Positions 16,968 to 26,822 of a stretch of DNA of 45,358 nucleotides are shown here, in pieces. Origin of the DNA: Acinetobacter sp. HY1485 (GTDB taxonomy: Bacteria > Pseudomonadota > Gammaproteobacteria > Pseudomonadales > Moraxellaceae); NCBI RefSeq assembly GCF_027568475.1, contig NZ_JANKZG010000012.1:1-45358 (forward strand), read 5' to 3'. Position 1 is the first letter of the stretch, and every line of letters begins with the position of its first letter. The position numbers were made by a program, and so were the translations under genes. The notes under the pieces are model-generated. The model worked only from the letters and a program-made list of their open reading frames with translations, did not search any database and was not told the DNA's origin.

Positions 16968-18476
16968 ATGTCAATGAACCCCTTAGATCTACTCAACGAG
17001 CAGGTCACACCTCAGGTGGTGAATAGTCAACAACTCGACATTGATGTCGATAAAAAAGCATCATTGCTTGCACAGTTTTATCCAATATTACTGGCAACGT
17101 TCCATCATTTTCCAGAACGAGTGTCAGAAGTTGCTCATTTACAACAAGATGCTTTAAATCGTGCTTTTGTAAATGATACCGCAGCGATTGATTCATTGGT
17201 ATCGGGTTTTATTAAGCATCATAGTTTGCCAGAGCCGACCGTAAAAGCTTTATTTAATACGGCTATTCCATTATCTGCACAAGCCTTAGAAGATTATGCA
17301 GGTCAAGATAAAGTGGCGGCATATTTACATCAGCATCTGCCTGTTATTGCAAATGCATTTCCTGCTTGGGCATCAGGTATTTTAAGTGCATTGGGGCTCA
17401 GTAGTATTTTAACGGCAAATCATACTTCACAGCATGTTTATACAGAAGAGCGTAAAGCAGGAGGCATTTGGCGTTGGTTGGCTGCATTGATTGCGTTTTT
17501 AATTTTAGCGTTTTTAGTCATGTTTTTTATGAAGTCATGTCAGCATAAAGATGATATGGCAACAAATACAGTGGCATCGAATCCGCAACCAACTGAGCAA
17601 CCACAAGCAACAATGGTTGCAACAACACCTGCACAAATTGCATTAACTTCAGGTACGGGGCAACAGGTACAAGCATGTCATGCATCTTTAGGTAATGAAA
17701 GTTTAGCAAGTCAGTTCCGTACGGCATTTTCACAAGTATTTGGTATGCAAGAAAAATGTCAGATTATGGTTGATCAAGCATATGCAACTACATTACCTGC
17801 ACAAGATAAATTACAAGATATTTTTAATGCTGTAAAAGCAGTACCCAATGCAAGTTTAGAATGGAAAGGCAATCAAATTGTATTAAATGCACCAGACCAA
17901 ACAGCACTTGCTGCGTTAGTAGAAAAAGCAAAAGCACTTGCACCTGATTTACAAGTCACCACTGCCGCACCTCTAGATGTAGAAAAATCGGTTGGGCAAA
18001 GTGTGGATGACAGTAAACAAGCATTAGCAAGTTTAAATGAGTCGGCACGTCCTGAAGATATTGCGCGTGCCTTAAATATTCAAATTATTAATTTTGCAAG
18101 TAGTTCAAAAACAATTCCGCAAGTCAATAAAGATGTACTTGACGAAGCAGCCGAACTGATTAAGAAAGTGCCAAATGTACAGTTAGATGTAGAAGGATAT
18201 ACCGATTCTACAGGTAATCCTGAATTGAATAAAAATCTATCACAACGCCGTGCGCAATCTGTGGTGGATTACTTAGTATCTAAAGGCGTAGAGCGTCAAA
18301 AACTCAAAGCTGTAGGATATGGTCAAGAAAATCCAATTGCAGATAACGCAACAGATCAAGGTAAATTCCGTAATCGCCGTATTGAATTTAAGGTTATTAA
18401 TACCCAAAGTGGCAAAACATCTGTGGTAGATGAGCAACATGCTCAAACATCAACAGCAGAGCAAGCCGCTCACTAA
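16968..18476 (+). CDS. Inner-membrane-anchored DUF937/OmpA-like envelope protein
   Basis: The 502 residues start with a DUF937-like helical domain (about 1-155, no signal peptide). A single transmembrane helix follows near 170-190 (WLAALIAFLILAFLVMFF), then a Thr/Gln-rich linker, and a BON-like region around 260-330. The C-terminal OmpA peptidoglycan-binding domain (about 365-480) has NFASSSKTIP, GYTDSTGNPELNKNLSQRRA, with the Asp and Arg that bind diaminopimelate, and NRRIEF. The helix puts the OmpA domain in the periplasm and DUF937 in the cytosol. The BON plus OmpA order recalls mycobacterial ArfA. ATG 16968 has AAAGGAG 7 bases upstream. It is monocistronic with its own terminator. Confidence 0.85.
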   Translation: MSMNPLDLLNEQVTPQVVNSQQLDIDVDKKASLLAQFYPILLATFHHFPERVSEVAHLQQDALNRAFVNDTAAIDSLVSGFIKHHSLPEPTVKALFNTAIPLSAQALEDYAGQDKVAAYLHQHLPVIANAFPAWASGILSALGLSSILTANHTSQHVYTEERKAGGIWRWLAALIAFLILAFLVMFFMKSCQHKDDMATNTVASNPQPTEQPQATMVATTPAQIALTSGTGQQVQACHASLGNESLASQFRTAFSQVFGMQEKCQIMVDQAYATTLPAQDKLQDIFNAVKAVPNASLEWKGNQIVLNAPDQTALAALVEKAKALAPDLQVTTAAPLDVEKSVGQSVDDSKQALASLNESARPEDIARALNIQIINFASSSKTIPQVNKDVLDEAAELIKKVPNVQLDVEGYTDSTGNPELNKNLSQRRAQSVVDYLVSKGVERQKLKAVGYGQENPIADNATDQGKFRNRRIEFKVINTQSGKTSVVDEQHAQTSTAEQAAH

Positions 18477-18479
18477 ACA

Positions 18480-18511
18480 AAATGACGAGCGATCTGCTCG
18501 TCATTTTTTTA
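18480..18511 (+). terminator. Terminator of the OmpA-like gene
   Basis: AATGACGAGC and GCTCGTCATT form a 10-bp stem with loop GATCT, followed by T runs. It also overlaps the 3' end of the small membrane protein gene on the other strand. Confidence 0.92.
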
Positions 18512-18718
18512 TGGATTACAAATCAAACGGACTTGATCCAAAATAAACAGTGCCACAGTGATACATAAGGTTAAACCTAAAAAAATACTTGTCGTGATTG
18601 AAATACTGTCTGTCAGTGTATTCTGATAGGCGAGTGTAATTCCGATTGAACTACATAACATCATGCAGAGCATTGCCATAAGAAGAACGAATTTGTGTGC
18701 AATAATTTTGTCTAGCAT
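18509..18718 (-). CDS. Small two-helix membrane protein
   Basis: This is an unrecognised 69-residue protein. Two hydrophobic helices at about residues 10-30 (FVLLMAMLCMMLCSSIGITLAY) and 42-62 (ITTSIFLGLTLCITVALFIL) are joined by a short polar turn, with a Lys-bearing start and a short tail ending RLICNP. It is likely an inner-membrane hairpin protein. Support for a real gene comes from a good minus-strand promoter just upstream (-35 TTGTCA, 16-bp spacer, -10 TATAAC) and a stop codon within the opposing terminator. The ribosome site (GAGA, 8 bases before the ATG) is weak. No function can be proposed. Confidence 0.68.
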   Translation of the reverse strand: MLDKIIAHKFVLLMAMLCMMLCSSIGITLAYQNTLTDSISITTSIFLGLTLCITVALFILDQVRLICNP

Positions 18719-18741
18719 GATGTGTATCTCGTGGTTTAGCC

Positions 18742-18769
18742 GTTATAGTGTAACCGAATAATGTGACAA
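18742..18769 (-). promoter_or_regulatory. Promoter of the small two-helix membrane protein
   Basis: On the minus strand TTGTCA (18764-18769) and TATAAC (18742-18747) are separated by 16 bases. The predicted start lies about 16 bases upstream of the ATG at 18718. Confidence 0.6.
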
Positions 18770-18789
18770 CCGCGTTATGAGAATGTAAC

Positions 18790-19734
<945 letters not shown>

Positions 19735-19781
19735 TTAGAACTTCGTTAATAAAACCACAAAACCATAAAAAAAGTAAGGGA

Positions 19782-20393
19782 TTATTTCTTGGAAAAATCA
19801 TCTTGTTGATAAAGATGTGCCATACGCTCTACTTTGGTTTTTAAGTAATTTGCATTAAATGGATTTAAACCGACCGTGAGTGCAACACGATCTACCACAT
19901 CAATGCCTAAATCAGTCAGTGCTTTTATTTTTAAAGGATTATTGGTAATCAGTTTCACTTGTTTAATATTTAAGTGATCTAAGATGATTTGGCACATATC
20001 ATAGGTACGGGCATCGGCAGGTAAATTAAGAAGCAAGTTCGCATCTACCGTATCATGTCCCTGATCTTGTAAAGCATAAGCACGAATTTTATTGGTTAGT
20101 CCAATGCCACGTCCTTCTTGACGTAAATATAAAATAACGCCTTGTCCTGCTTCGTTAATGAGGCGTTGCGTGGCTTGTAATTGAGGTCCACAATCGCACT
20201 TTAAAGAAGCAAACGCATCACCTGTTAAGCACTCTGAATGAATACGTACCAAAACAGGCACATTGGGTGGGGTATCTAACCCTTTATGCAATGCAACGTG
20301 TTCTTCGCCTGTTTGTGGGTCTTGAAACACACTGATTTTAAATTCACCAAAAGCAGTGGGGAGTTTTGAAGTTGCAACAAAAGCAATCGACAC
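19782..20393 (-). CDS. ribA: GTP cyclohydrolase II
   Basis: The 203-residue enzyme opens the GTP ring, the first step in riboflavin synthesis. The zinc ligands lie in [20 protein letters not shown] (three Cys), and [13 protein letters not shown] near residue 92 is the catalytic signature. [13 protein letters not shown] is conserved at the 3' part. It is a stand-alone RibA without a RibB domain. The start is GTG 20393, giving the usual N-terminus [15 protein letters not shown]; the ribosome site is poor. No FMN riboswitch is visible upstream. Confidence 0.95.
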   Translation of the reverse strand: MSIAFVATSKLPTAFGEFKISVFQDPQTGEEHVALHKGLDTPPNVPVLVRIHSECLTGDAFASLKCDCGPQLQATQRLINEAGQGVILYLRQEGRGIGLTNKIRAYALQDQGHDTVDANLLLNLPADARTYDMCQIILDHLNIKQVKLITNNPLKIKALTDLGIDVVDRVALTVGLNPFNANYLKTKVERMAHLYQQDDFSKK

Positions 20394-20624
20394 AATCTAG
20401 CTCATTTTTGTATTTGAAAGATCAGAAAATTATAACGAAATGTTGATCTGTTAGGAGATTAAACATACAAAATTTACATCAAACATTTTATTTTTGTATA
20501 AAGCAGAAGATAATGGTTGATCAACCCTATTGTTTTTCAGGATAATTCCCCTCTTATTTGTGCCATACACAAATATATCCACTTACTCAGTTTAGGATAT
20601 GCCCTCTAGAAGGCTTTACCCCAT

Positions 20625-22532
20625 ATGTTGTATACAAAAATACCGACCGAGCGTCCTGTTACACCATTGTTAGACACGATTAATCATCCGCAACAATTGC
20701 GTCAGCTTGATAAAACTCAATTAGAGCAAGTGGCAGACGAGTTACGTCAATATATTTTATATGCAGCAGGGCAAAGTGGTGGACACTTTGGGGCAAATTT
20801 GGGTGTGGTTGAATTAACCACAGCACTTCATTATTGCTTTAATACCCCAAAAGACCGCCTAATTTGGGATGTCGGACATCAAGCCTATCCACATAAAATT
20901 TTGACAGGACGCCGTGAGCAAATCACCACAATTCGTACAAAAGATGGTTTAGCGGCATTTCCTGCACGAGAAGAATCAGAATTTGATACGTTTGGTGTTG
21001 GACACTCTTCAACGGCAATCTCAGCGGGCGTGGGTATGGCATTGGCACGTCGCTATCAAAATAAACCGTGTGATGTGGTTGCCATTGTGGGTGATGGTGC
21101 AATGACCGCAGGTATGGCATTTGAAGCAATGAATGATGCGGTGGCACACCAAGCCGATGTGATGGTGGTATTAAACGATAATGATATGTCGATATCGTGT
21201 AGTACGGGTGGTTTTGCCAAACATTTAGCCGCAATTTGGGAACAAAAGCAGTACGTTAATATTAAAAATGGTGAGGTCATCATCGAGCCTCATCCTGAAT
21301 GGGCTTATACCTCACGTTTGCATCAAGGTGCAACCACAGACCCAGATAACTTATTTAAAGCTATTGGTTTTGAATACTACGGACCATTTGATGGGCATGA
21401 TGTTCAACAGCTTGTAAATGTATTTGATGAGCTTAAAAAACGTAAAGGTCCACGCTTAATTCATGTTTATACCAAAAAAGGCAAAGGTTTTGCCCCTGCT
21501 GAGGCAGACCCGATAGGTTTTCATGCCATTGCTAAACAAATTTCTGCTCAAACGCAAACCACAGTAAAGAAAAAAACACCGCCTAAATATTCAGATGTGT
21601 TTGGGCAATGGTTATGTGATGAAGCGGCACAAGACAATCGCTTACTTGCCATTACGCCTGCCATGTGCGAAGGCTCGGGAATGGTACGTTTTGCTAAAGA
21701 ATATCCAAACCGTTTTTTTGATGTGGCAATTGCCGAGCAACATGCAGTTACCCTTGCTGCAGGTATGGCATGTGAAGGTTTAAAACCTGTGGTTGCTATT
21801 TATTCCACATTTTTACAACGTGGTTATGACCAATTGGTGCATGATGTTGCAATCCAAAATTTAGATGTGACGTTTGGTATTGACCGTGCAGGTTTGGTAG
21901 GCGAGGATGGTGCTACGCATGCAGGTGCATATGATTATGCCTTTATGCGTACTATTCCAAATTTGGTTTTAATGGCACCAAAAGATGAAAACGAATGCCG
22001 TCAAATGCTCCATACAGCATATCAATATAATGGACCTGCTGCGGTACGCTACCCGCGTGGTGTAGGTGTTGGTGTAGAAGTTGAATCAACACTCAAGACT
22101 TTAGATATTGGTAAAGCTGAAATATTACTCGAAATTAATACCGATCAAGAAAAAAACATTAGTGTGCTTGCTTTTGGTAGCCGTGTACAAGCATGCCTAG
22201 ATATGGCACACACATTGGCACAACAGCTGAATGTAGGCGTGCGTATTATCAATATGCGTTTTATTAAACCGCTTGATACACAAATGTTACAGCAGATTGC
22301 CCCTAATACTAATCTTTTTGTAACGGTAGAAGAACATGCGGTGATGGCGGGTGCAGGCAGTGCCGTAAATGAAGCACTTGCACAGCTAAAAATTGTAAAA
22401 CCAATATTAAACTTAGGCTTACCTGATACCTTTTTATCACAAGCAACACATCAACAAATGTTACATGACTGTGGCTTAGATACAGAAGGTTTAGCAAAAT
22501 CAATTACTCAGGCATGGCAACAACAGCTTTAA
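20625..22532 (+). CDS. dxs: 1-deoxy-D-xylulose-5-phosphate synthase
   Basis: The 635-residue thiamine-diphosphate enzyme condenses pyruvate and glyceraldehyde 3-phosphate, the entry step of the MEP isoprenoid pathway. [17 protein letters not shown] near residue 85 and [17 protein letters not shown] near 152 are the TPP-binding motifs. The catalytic Glu is in [17 protein letters not shown] near 370, and the C-terminal transketolase domain follows. The length matches E. coli Dxs (620). ATG 20625 is preceded by GAAGG at a spacing of 11. The 231-base gap from ribA holds no gene or riboswitch that I can recognise. Confidence 0.96.
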   Translation: MLYTKIPTERPVTPLLDTINHPQQLRQLDKTQLEQVADELRQYILYAAGQSGGHFGANLGVVELTTALHYCFNTPKDRLIWDVGHQAYPHKILTGRREQITTIRTKDGLAAFPAREESEFDTFGVGHSSTAISAGVGMALARRYQNKPCDVVAIVGDGAMTAGMAFEAMNDAVAHQADVMVVLNDNDMSISCSTGGFAKHLAAIWEQKQYVNIKNGEVIIEPHPEWAYTSRLHQGATTDPDNLFKAIGFEYYGPFDGHDVQQLVNVFDELKKRKGPRLIHVYTKKGKGFAPAEADPIGFHAIAKQISAQTQTTVKKKTPPKYSDVFGQWLCDEAAQDNRLLAITPAMCEGSGMVRFAKEYPNRFFDVAIAEQHAVTLAAGMACEGLKPVVAIYSTFLQRGYDQLVHDVAIQNLDVTFGIDRAGLVGEDGATHAGAYDYAFMRTIPNLVLMAPKDENECRQMLHTAYQYNGPAAVRYPRGVGVGVEVESTLKTLDIGKAEILLEINTDQEKNISVLAFGSRVQACLDMAHTLAQQLNVGVRIINMRFIKPLDTQMLQQIAPNTNLFVTVEEHAVMAGAGSAVNEALAQLKIVKPILNLGLPDTFLSQATHQQMLHDCGLDTEGLAKSITQAWQQQL

Positions 22533-22544
22533 ATAAATTTTTTA

Positions 22545-22586
22545 CATAAAAGCGTAGATATTTGCTAAAATACCTGCGCTTTTATG
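22545..22586. repeat. 10-bp inverted repeat around the suhB promoter region
   Basis: CATAAAAGCG (22545-22554) and CGCTTTTATG (22577-22586) are perfect inverted arms. The 22-base loop holds TGCTAAAAT, a possible extended -10 for suhB. It has no T run, so it is a weak terminator for dxs at best; an operator or dual-purpose site is possible. Confidence 0.5.
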
Positions 22587-22632
22587 CATTATTCTTTGTC
22601 AAAATCTTTTCAATATTTGTAGTGGGTGTTTA

Positions 22633-23463
22633 ATGGAACCTATGGTGGTGATGGCTGCGCGTGCGGCTCAGTTAGTTGGTCAAGAGCTTTTAAAAGCGCA
22701 TAAAAATCGTCATAATTTAGATCTACAAGTTGAAGAGAAAGGGATCGATGGTCCTGTCACTCGTGTTGATCGCTATTTAGAACAGTTGGCGATTGAAACC
22801 CTCCGTAAAAGTTATAAAAATCACAGTTTCTTAGGTGAAGAGTTTGGTTACCAAGAAGGTAATGGTCACGATGCAGATTGGTGCTGGGTGATTGATCCTC
22901 TAGACGGTACATTAAACTTCATCAACGGTGTTCCACACTTTTGTATTTCGATTGCTGTACAGCATAAAGGTATTACGCAACATGGCGTAATTTATGATCC
23001 TGTGCGTGATGAGTTATTCTCTGCAAGCCGTGGTCGTGGTGCAATGATGAACCAACGCCGTATCCGTGTGAACACACGCGATAGCTTAAACAATACGTTC
23101 TTGTCTGTTGGTCATGCTTACCGTGCAAAACGTAATGGCGAAATCATTTCTTACGCAAAACAACATTTTGATGCATTGCTTGCTGTAACTGAAGCAGGTG
23201 CACAATTCCGCCGTACAGGTTCTGCTGCGCTTGATTTAGCGTATGTGGCATCGGGTCGTTTTGATGGTTTCTTTGAGCTTGGCTTGAAACCTTGGGATAT
23301 TGCTGCAGGTGAGCTGATTGTGAGAGAAGCAGGCGGTACAGTAGTTGATGCACGTGGTGGTACAGATTCAGCTGAAAACGGTCAGGTGATTGCATCTTCT
23401 ATGAAAATGCTGAAACCTTTGATGAAAGCGGTTGTACCTGCATGGGCAGACGCTGCTAAATAA
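22633..23463 (+). CDS. suhB: Inositol-1-monophosphatase family protein SuhB
   Basis: The 276-residue metal-dependent phosphatase has the family motifs FLGEEFG (metal Glu, near 74-80), WVIDPLDGTLNF near 92-103 and LKPWDIAAGELIVREAGG near 218. SuhB is also an RNA-polymerase-associated factor in rRNA antitermination and has regulatory roles in E. coli and Pseudomonas. The fold and motifs are certain; the regulatory role here is inferred from homologues. It has its own terminator, and a likely promoter lies in the inverted repeat upstream. Confidence 0.94.
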   Translation: MEPMVVMAARAAQLVGQELLKAHKNRHNLDLQVEEKGIDGPVTRVDRYLEQLAIETLRKSYKNHSFLGEEFGYQEGNGHDADWCWVIDPLDGTLNFINGVPHFCISIAVQHKGITQHGVIYDPVRDELFSASRGRGAMMNQRRIRVNTRDSLNNTFLSVGHAYRAKRNGEIISYAKQHFDALLAVTEAGAQFRRTGSAALDLAYVASGRFDGFFELGLKPWDIAAGELIVREAGGTVVDARGGTDSAENGQVIASSMKMLKPLMKAVVPAWADAAK

Positions 23464-23468
23464 GAATA

Positions 23469-23495
23469 AGAGGAGCAATTGCTCCTCTTTTTTTT
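23469..23495 (+). terminator. suhB terminator
   Basis: AGAGGAGCAA and TTGCTCCTCT form a 10-bp perfect palindromic stem followed by eight T. It lies 5 bases past the stop. Confidence 0.93.
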
Positions 23496-23503
23496 AAAAA
23501 TAG

Positions 23504-23531
23504 ATGACATTCAAATTTATTCTGCTATACT
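23504..23531 (+). promoter_or_regulatory. Promoter of the DEAD-box helicase gene
   Basis: -35 ATGACA (23504-23509), a 16-bp spacer and extended -10 TGCTATACT (-10 at 23526-23531). Start predicted near 23538, leaving an unusually long untranslated leader. Confidence 0.65.
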
Positions 23532-23537
23532 TGCAGA

Positions 23538-23806
23538 ACGCACTTCATTTCTGTTCATTACCTGAACATTTCTCTTCTTATTATTGTGTATGCGCGTGCG
23601 GTCCAAAGAGGACATATTCCCGCGCCCCAATCGCTAAAAGCGATCCTTCAGGTTAAAGCGTAATCAAGCGTGCGTATATAGTCCACATCGTCGTATTCGG
23701 ATCGCCGCTGAACTCATATTTTCAGCCTTGTGTTGCTGTGCCGCTTTTTGCCGATGTTCATTTGTTATATTATTAAATGGAGCACCCCATTAGGGTGAAA
23801 CTCTCT
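23538..23806 (+). promoter_or_regulatory. Long structured 5' leader of the DEAD-box helicase mRNA
   Basis: About 270 bases with no called gene. GCGCG (23592-23596) pairs with CGCGC (23621-23625) around an inner hairpin, GTCC/GGAC (23601-23613), and ATCGCT/AGCGAT (23630-23644) forms a second hairpin. A 15-codon reading frame (ATG 23590, stop 23635) spans the first element, and a 14-codon frame (ATG 23754, stop 23796) ends inside the helicase ribosome site AGGGTGA. Neither has its own ribosome site. E. coli deaD and cold-shock genes also have long regulated leaders, so autoregulation or temperature control is plausible but unproven. Confidence 0.55.
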
Positions 23807-25612
23807 ATGAGCAAAACTTTTGCCGATTTTCCTTTGCATGAATCTTTACAACAAGGACTGCAAAGCCTAGGTTTTACTACGCCTACTCCCGTTCAAGAAC
23901 AATCAATTCCTGCAGCTTTAGACGGTAAAGATCTTTTAGTATCTAGCCAAACTGGTTCTGGTAAAACTGCTGCATTCTTATTACCAACACTACACGCACT
24001 TGCAGAACAAGATACATTTGTTCCTTTTAAAGACCGTATGCGTGCAGTAACACAACCAAAAATTTTAGTACTTTGCCCAACACGTGAACTTGCACAGCAA
24101 GTAAGCCAAGACGCAATTGGTTTTGTACGTCACATGAAAGGTGTACGTATTGCTGCAGTGATGGGTGGTATGCCTTTCGGTAAGCAAATCCAACAATTAA
24201 AAGGTGCACAAGTTGTTGTTGCAACACCTGGTCGTTTATTAGACCTTGTTAACCGTCGTCAAATTAAACTTGATCAAGTTGATGCATTAATTGTAGATGA
24301 AGCTGACCGTATGCTTGATTTAGGTTTCTCTGAAGACCTAGAAGCAATTAGCGATTTAGCAGCAAACCGTAAGCAAACATTAATGTTCTCTGCAACTTTT
24401 GCAGGTCGTATTATTAGCTTAGCTGAACGCATGATGAATGAACCTGAGCGTATTGCGATTGAGACAGGTCATTCTACAAATACTGATATTACACAAACAT
24501 TACATTGGACTGATGGTTTTGAGCATAAGAAAAAATTGCTTATCCATTGGTTAAGTACTGAAAGTGTAGACCAAGCAGTTGTATTTGCAAGCACACAAGA
24601 AGACACAGATATGTTAGCTGAAGAGTTAGCAGAAGGTGGTCATTCTGTTGTTGCGCTTCATGGTGCAATGCCACAGTCTGTACGTAACCGTCGTTTACGC
24701 AGCATCCGTGAAGGTCGTGCAAAAATCTTAGTTGCAACAGATGTTGCGGCGCGTGGTTTAGACGTTCCGACAATTTCGCACGTAATCAACTTTGGTTTAC
24801 CAATGAAAAACGAGGACTATGTACACCGTGTAGGTCGTACAGGTCGTGCGGGTCGTACAGGTCAAGCAGTTACACTTGCAACTTACCGCGAGCGTGGCAA
24901 AATCCGTGCATTAGAAGATTATTTAGAAGCTCGTTTAGAAGTTTCTGAAATTGAAGGTTTAGAGCCATCTCCACCGCCTGCACGCACAGGTCGTCGTGAT
25001 GGTGGTGGCGGTCGTCGTGACGGTGGTCGTGGTCGCAGTGGCGGTGGTCGTCGTGATGGCGGACGTCGTTTTGAAGGCGAGAGCAGCTTTAAACGTCGTG
25101 AAGGTGGTGATCGTCCACGTCGCGAATTTAATAGCGATCGTCCACGCCGTGAAGGTGAAGATCGCCCACGTCGCGAATTCAATAATGATCGTCCACGTCG
25201 TGAAGGTGAAGACCGTCCACGTCGCGAGTTCAATAATGACCGCCCACGTCGCGAGTTCAATAATGATCGCCCACGTCGTGAAGGTGAAGACCGTCCACGT
25301 CGCGAGTTTAATAATGATCGTCCACGTCGTGAATTTAGCGAAGATCGTCCACGTCGCGAGTTTAACAATGATCGCCCGCGTCGTGACTTTAATAACGATC
25401 GTCCGCGCCGTGATTTTAACGATAAACCGCGTTTTGAATCAAATGGTGATGACAACCGTGGCAATCGTGTAGATTACAAACCACGTCGTGAAGGTGGTGA
25501 TCGTCCACAACGTCGTGAGTTCAACAACGACCGTCCACGTCGTGAATTCAATAGTGATCGTCCACGCCGTGAAGGTGGTGACCGTCCGATGCGTCGTAAA
25601 TTTAACGACTAA
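23807..25612 (+). CDS. DEAD-box ATP-dependent RNA helicase with repetitive basic tail
   Basis: The 601 residues start with the helicase core (about 1-385): Q motif FTTPTPVQEQSIP, motif I SSQTGSGKTAA, Ia PTRELAQQV, II VDEADRM, III SATFAGR, and VI HRVGRTGRAGRTGQ. The tail (about 400-601) is low-complexity: first GR/RDGGG-type RGG boxes, then 14 copies of DRPRR(E/D) separated by FNN or GE. Such tails bind RNA. It resembles RhlE/DeaD-type helicases that act in ribosome assembly and mRNA decay in the cold; which one is not decided. ATG 23807 is preceded by AGGGTGA at 8 bases. An in-frame ATG at 23777 has no ribosome site. Confidence 0.92.
   Translation: MSKTFADFPLHESLQQGLQSLGFTTPTPVQEQSIPAALDGKDLLVSSQTGSGKTAAFLLPTLHALAEQDTFVPFKDRMRAVTQPKILVLCPTRELAQQVSQDAIGFVRHMKGVRIAAVMGGMPFGKQIQQLKGAQVVVATPGRLLDLVNRRQIKLDQVDALIVDEADRMLDLGFSEDLEAISDLAANRKQTLMFSATFAGRIISLAERMMNEPERIAIETGHSTNTDITQTLHWTDGFEHKKKLLIHWLSTESVDQAVVFASTQEDTDMLAEELAEGGHSVVALHGAMPQSVRNRRLRSIREGRAKILVATDVAARGLDVPTISHVINFGLPMKNEDYVHRVGRTGRAGRTGQAVTLATYRERGKIRALEDYLEARLEVSEIEGLEPSPPPARTGRRDGGGGRRDGGRGRSGGGRRDGGRRFEGESSFKRREGGDRPRREFNSDRPRREGEDRPRREFNNDRPRREGEDRPRREFNNDRPRREFNNDRPRREGEDRPRREFNNDRPRREFSEDRPRREFNNDRPRRDFNNDRPRRDFNDKPRFESNGDDNRGNRVDYKPRREGGDRPQRREFNNDRPRREFNSDRPRREGGDRPMRRKFND
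25109..25609 (+). repeat. In-gene tandem repeat coding DRPRRE(F/G)NN units
   Basis: Roughly 27-base units (GATCGTCCACGTCGTGAATT variants) encode the basic tail. Copies differ mostly at third positions, so the protein repeat is maintained despite DNA drift, though neighbouring units are still similar enough for slippage. The units interleave a 9-residue (DRPRREFNN) and an 8-residue (DRPRREGE) form. Confidence 0.85.
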
Positions 25613-25614
25613 TC

Positions 25615-25646
25615 AAAAAAGCCAGTGATTAATCACTGGCTTTTTT
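25615..25646. terminator. Bidirectional terminator between the helicase gene and sspB
   Basis: AAAAAAGCCAGTGATTAATC and ACTGGCTTTTTTTT form a palindromic stem GCCAGTGATTAATCACTGGC with flanking A and T runs. It serves both convergent genes. Confidence 0.93.
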
Positions 25647-26054
25647 TTAATCCTCAACAATTCGAAGTTTAGATTTTTTTGGAGGTGTTGGTTCAGGTTG
25701 TGATTGTTGTTGTATATGATCATATTCTGTTGGATCAAAAAACAGCCCTTGTCCATTTTCACGCGCATAGATTCCCATCAAAGCTGAAAAAGGAATATAC
25801 AGATTTTGTGATACACCACCAAAACGTGCAGAGAATGTAATTACTTCATTATCCGTATGAAATTGATGTACTGCATGTGGTGCAGCATTTAAAACAATTT
25901 GCCCATCTTTTACAAACTGTGCAGGCACAATTGTATTTTTTTGCGTTGCATCAACAAGTAAGTGTGGCGTGAGTTGGTTGTCACAAATCCATTCATAAAT
26001 AGCTCGCGCTAAATATGGGCGCGTAGGTGTTACATTTAATTCTTGCTCAGACAT
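25647..26054 (-). CDS. sspB: ClpXP protease specificity-enhancing factor SspB
   Basis: The 135-residue adaptor brings ssrA-tagged proteins and others to ClpXP. The N-terminal substrate-binding domain (about 10-110) has RPYLARAIYEWICDN and ARFGGVSQNLYIPFSALMGIYARENG, both diagnostic. A flexible Gln/Pro-rich linker follows, and the C-terminal ClpX-binding tail SKLRIVED matches the XB motif. It lies 8 bases after sspA, the usual sspA-sspB operon. Confidence 0.94.
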   Translation of the reverse strand: MSEQELNVTPTRPYLARAIYEWICDNQLTPHLLVDATQKNTIVPAQFVKDGQIVLNAAPHAVHQFHTDNEVITFSARFGGVSQNLYIPFSALMGIYARENGQGLFFDPTEYDHIQQQSQPEPTPPKKSKLRIVED

Positions 26055-26062
26055 ACGATTCT

Positions 26063-26707
26063 CTAAGATTTTACAATAAATTTACTATAACGATTTTTTT
26101 CTTGTAATGTCATGGCTTTGACAAAGGCTGTACGATTAAATACACGCTGCATGTATAGATAAATAGCGCGACATTGTGCTTGAGGTAAGCTCACACCCAT
26201 ACTTTCTAAGCGTAATAACATAGGTGCAATCATACAATCTAAAATAGAAAACTGTTCAGACATAAAAAATGGAAAATGCTGAAAAAGCGGTGTGAGAGAA
26301 ATAAGTGTGTCTTGTAATTTTTTTTGAGCAGCATTTTTTTGTTTTGGATCTAATGTATCTGCATGTTTGAGCATGATATCTGCAAGACGAAACCAATCTT
26401 GTTCAAAGCGCCAAATATATTGACGTTGTTCTGCACGTTCAACAGGTGCATCTGCATAAAGTTTGGTTTGCCGGTAACGGTCGTCTAAGTATTCAGTAAT
26501 AATCGCTGTATTAAAAAGTTTTGAACCCTGATCAAGCAACATGGGTAAATTATTATAAGGATTTAAAGAGGCGAGGTCTTCGTCATCGTAATCAACTAAA
26601 ATGAGCTCGTGTTTAATTTCTTTTTCGGCAAGAACAAAACGTACCCAATGTGAGCGAAAGTCATCTGCATGGCTAAAGAGCGTAAGACCTTGAGTTTCTA
26701 ATGCCAT
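26063..26707 (-). CDS. sspA: Stringent starvation protein A (GST fold)
   Basis: The 214-residue protein has a glutathione-S-transferase fold without catalytic activity; it binds RNA polymerase and reprogrammes transcription under starvation and acid stress. FSHADDFRSHWVRFVLAEK at the start, NPYNNLPMLLDQ and ITEYLDDRYRQTKLY are SspA-like; SspA usually has PxxPTLVDR, here NLPMLLDQ. ATG 26707 matches the family start. It heads sspA-sspB, downstream of rpsI but separated from it by a terminator. Confidence 0.92.
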   Translation of the reverse strand: MALETQGLTLFSHADDFRSHWVRFVLAEKEIKHELILVDYDDEDLASLNPYNNLPMLLDQGSKLFNTAIITEYLDDRYRQTKLYADAPVERAEQRQYIWRFEQDWFRLADIMLKHADTLDPKQKNAAQKKLQDTLISLTPLFQHFPFFMSEQFSILDCMIAPMLLRLESMGVSLPQAQCRAIYLYMQRVFNRTAFVKAMTLQEKNRYSKFIVKS

Positions 26708-26772
26708 AAAACAATAACAAGAAAATTGAATAAACAAGCATACTAAAAATAGCATGCAAAATCACGGACTAA

Positions 26773-26799
26773 TAAAAAAACCTCGGTAATAACCGAGGC
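26773..26799 (-). terminator. rplM-rpsI terminator
   Basis: On the minus strand CCTCGGT, loop TATT and ACCGAGG are followed by TTTTTTTATT. It separates the ribosomal operon from sspA-sspB, so sspAB need a promoter of their own in 26708-26772 or read-through. Confidence 0.85.
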
Positions 26800-26822
26800 T
26801 TTTTGTCCAAATCTGTAAACGA

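Noticed and set aside
20394..20624. FMN or TPP riboswitch before ribA or dxs
   Set aside because: I saw no conserved FMN or TPP aptamer sequence blocks in the gap; only AT-rich promoter-like sequence.
24919..25464. Long open frame of 181 codons on the minus strand inside the helicase tail, and another of 158 codons in a different plus frame
   Set aside because: Both are produced by the repetitive Arg/Gly/Asp codons of the helicase tail. Their products are Ser/Arg or Val/Ile/His repeats without start signals, and the helicase frame is clearly the coding one.
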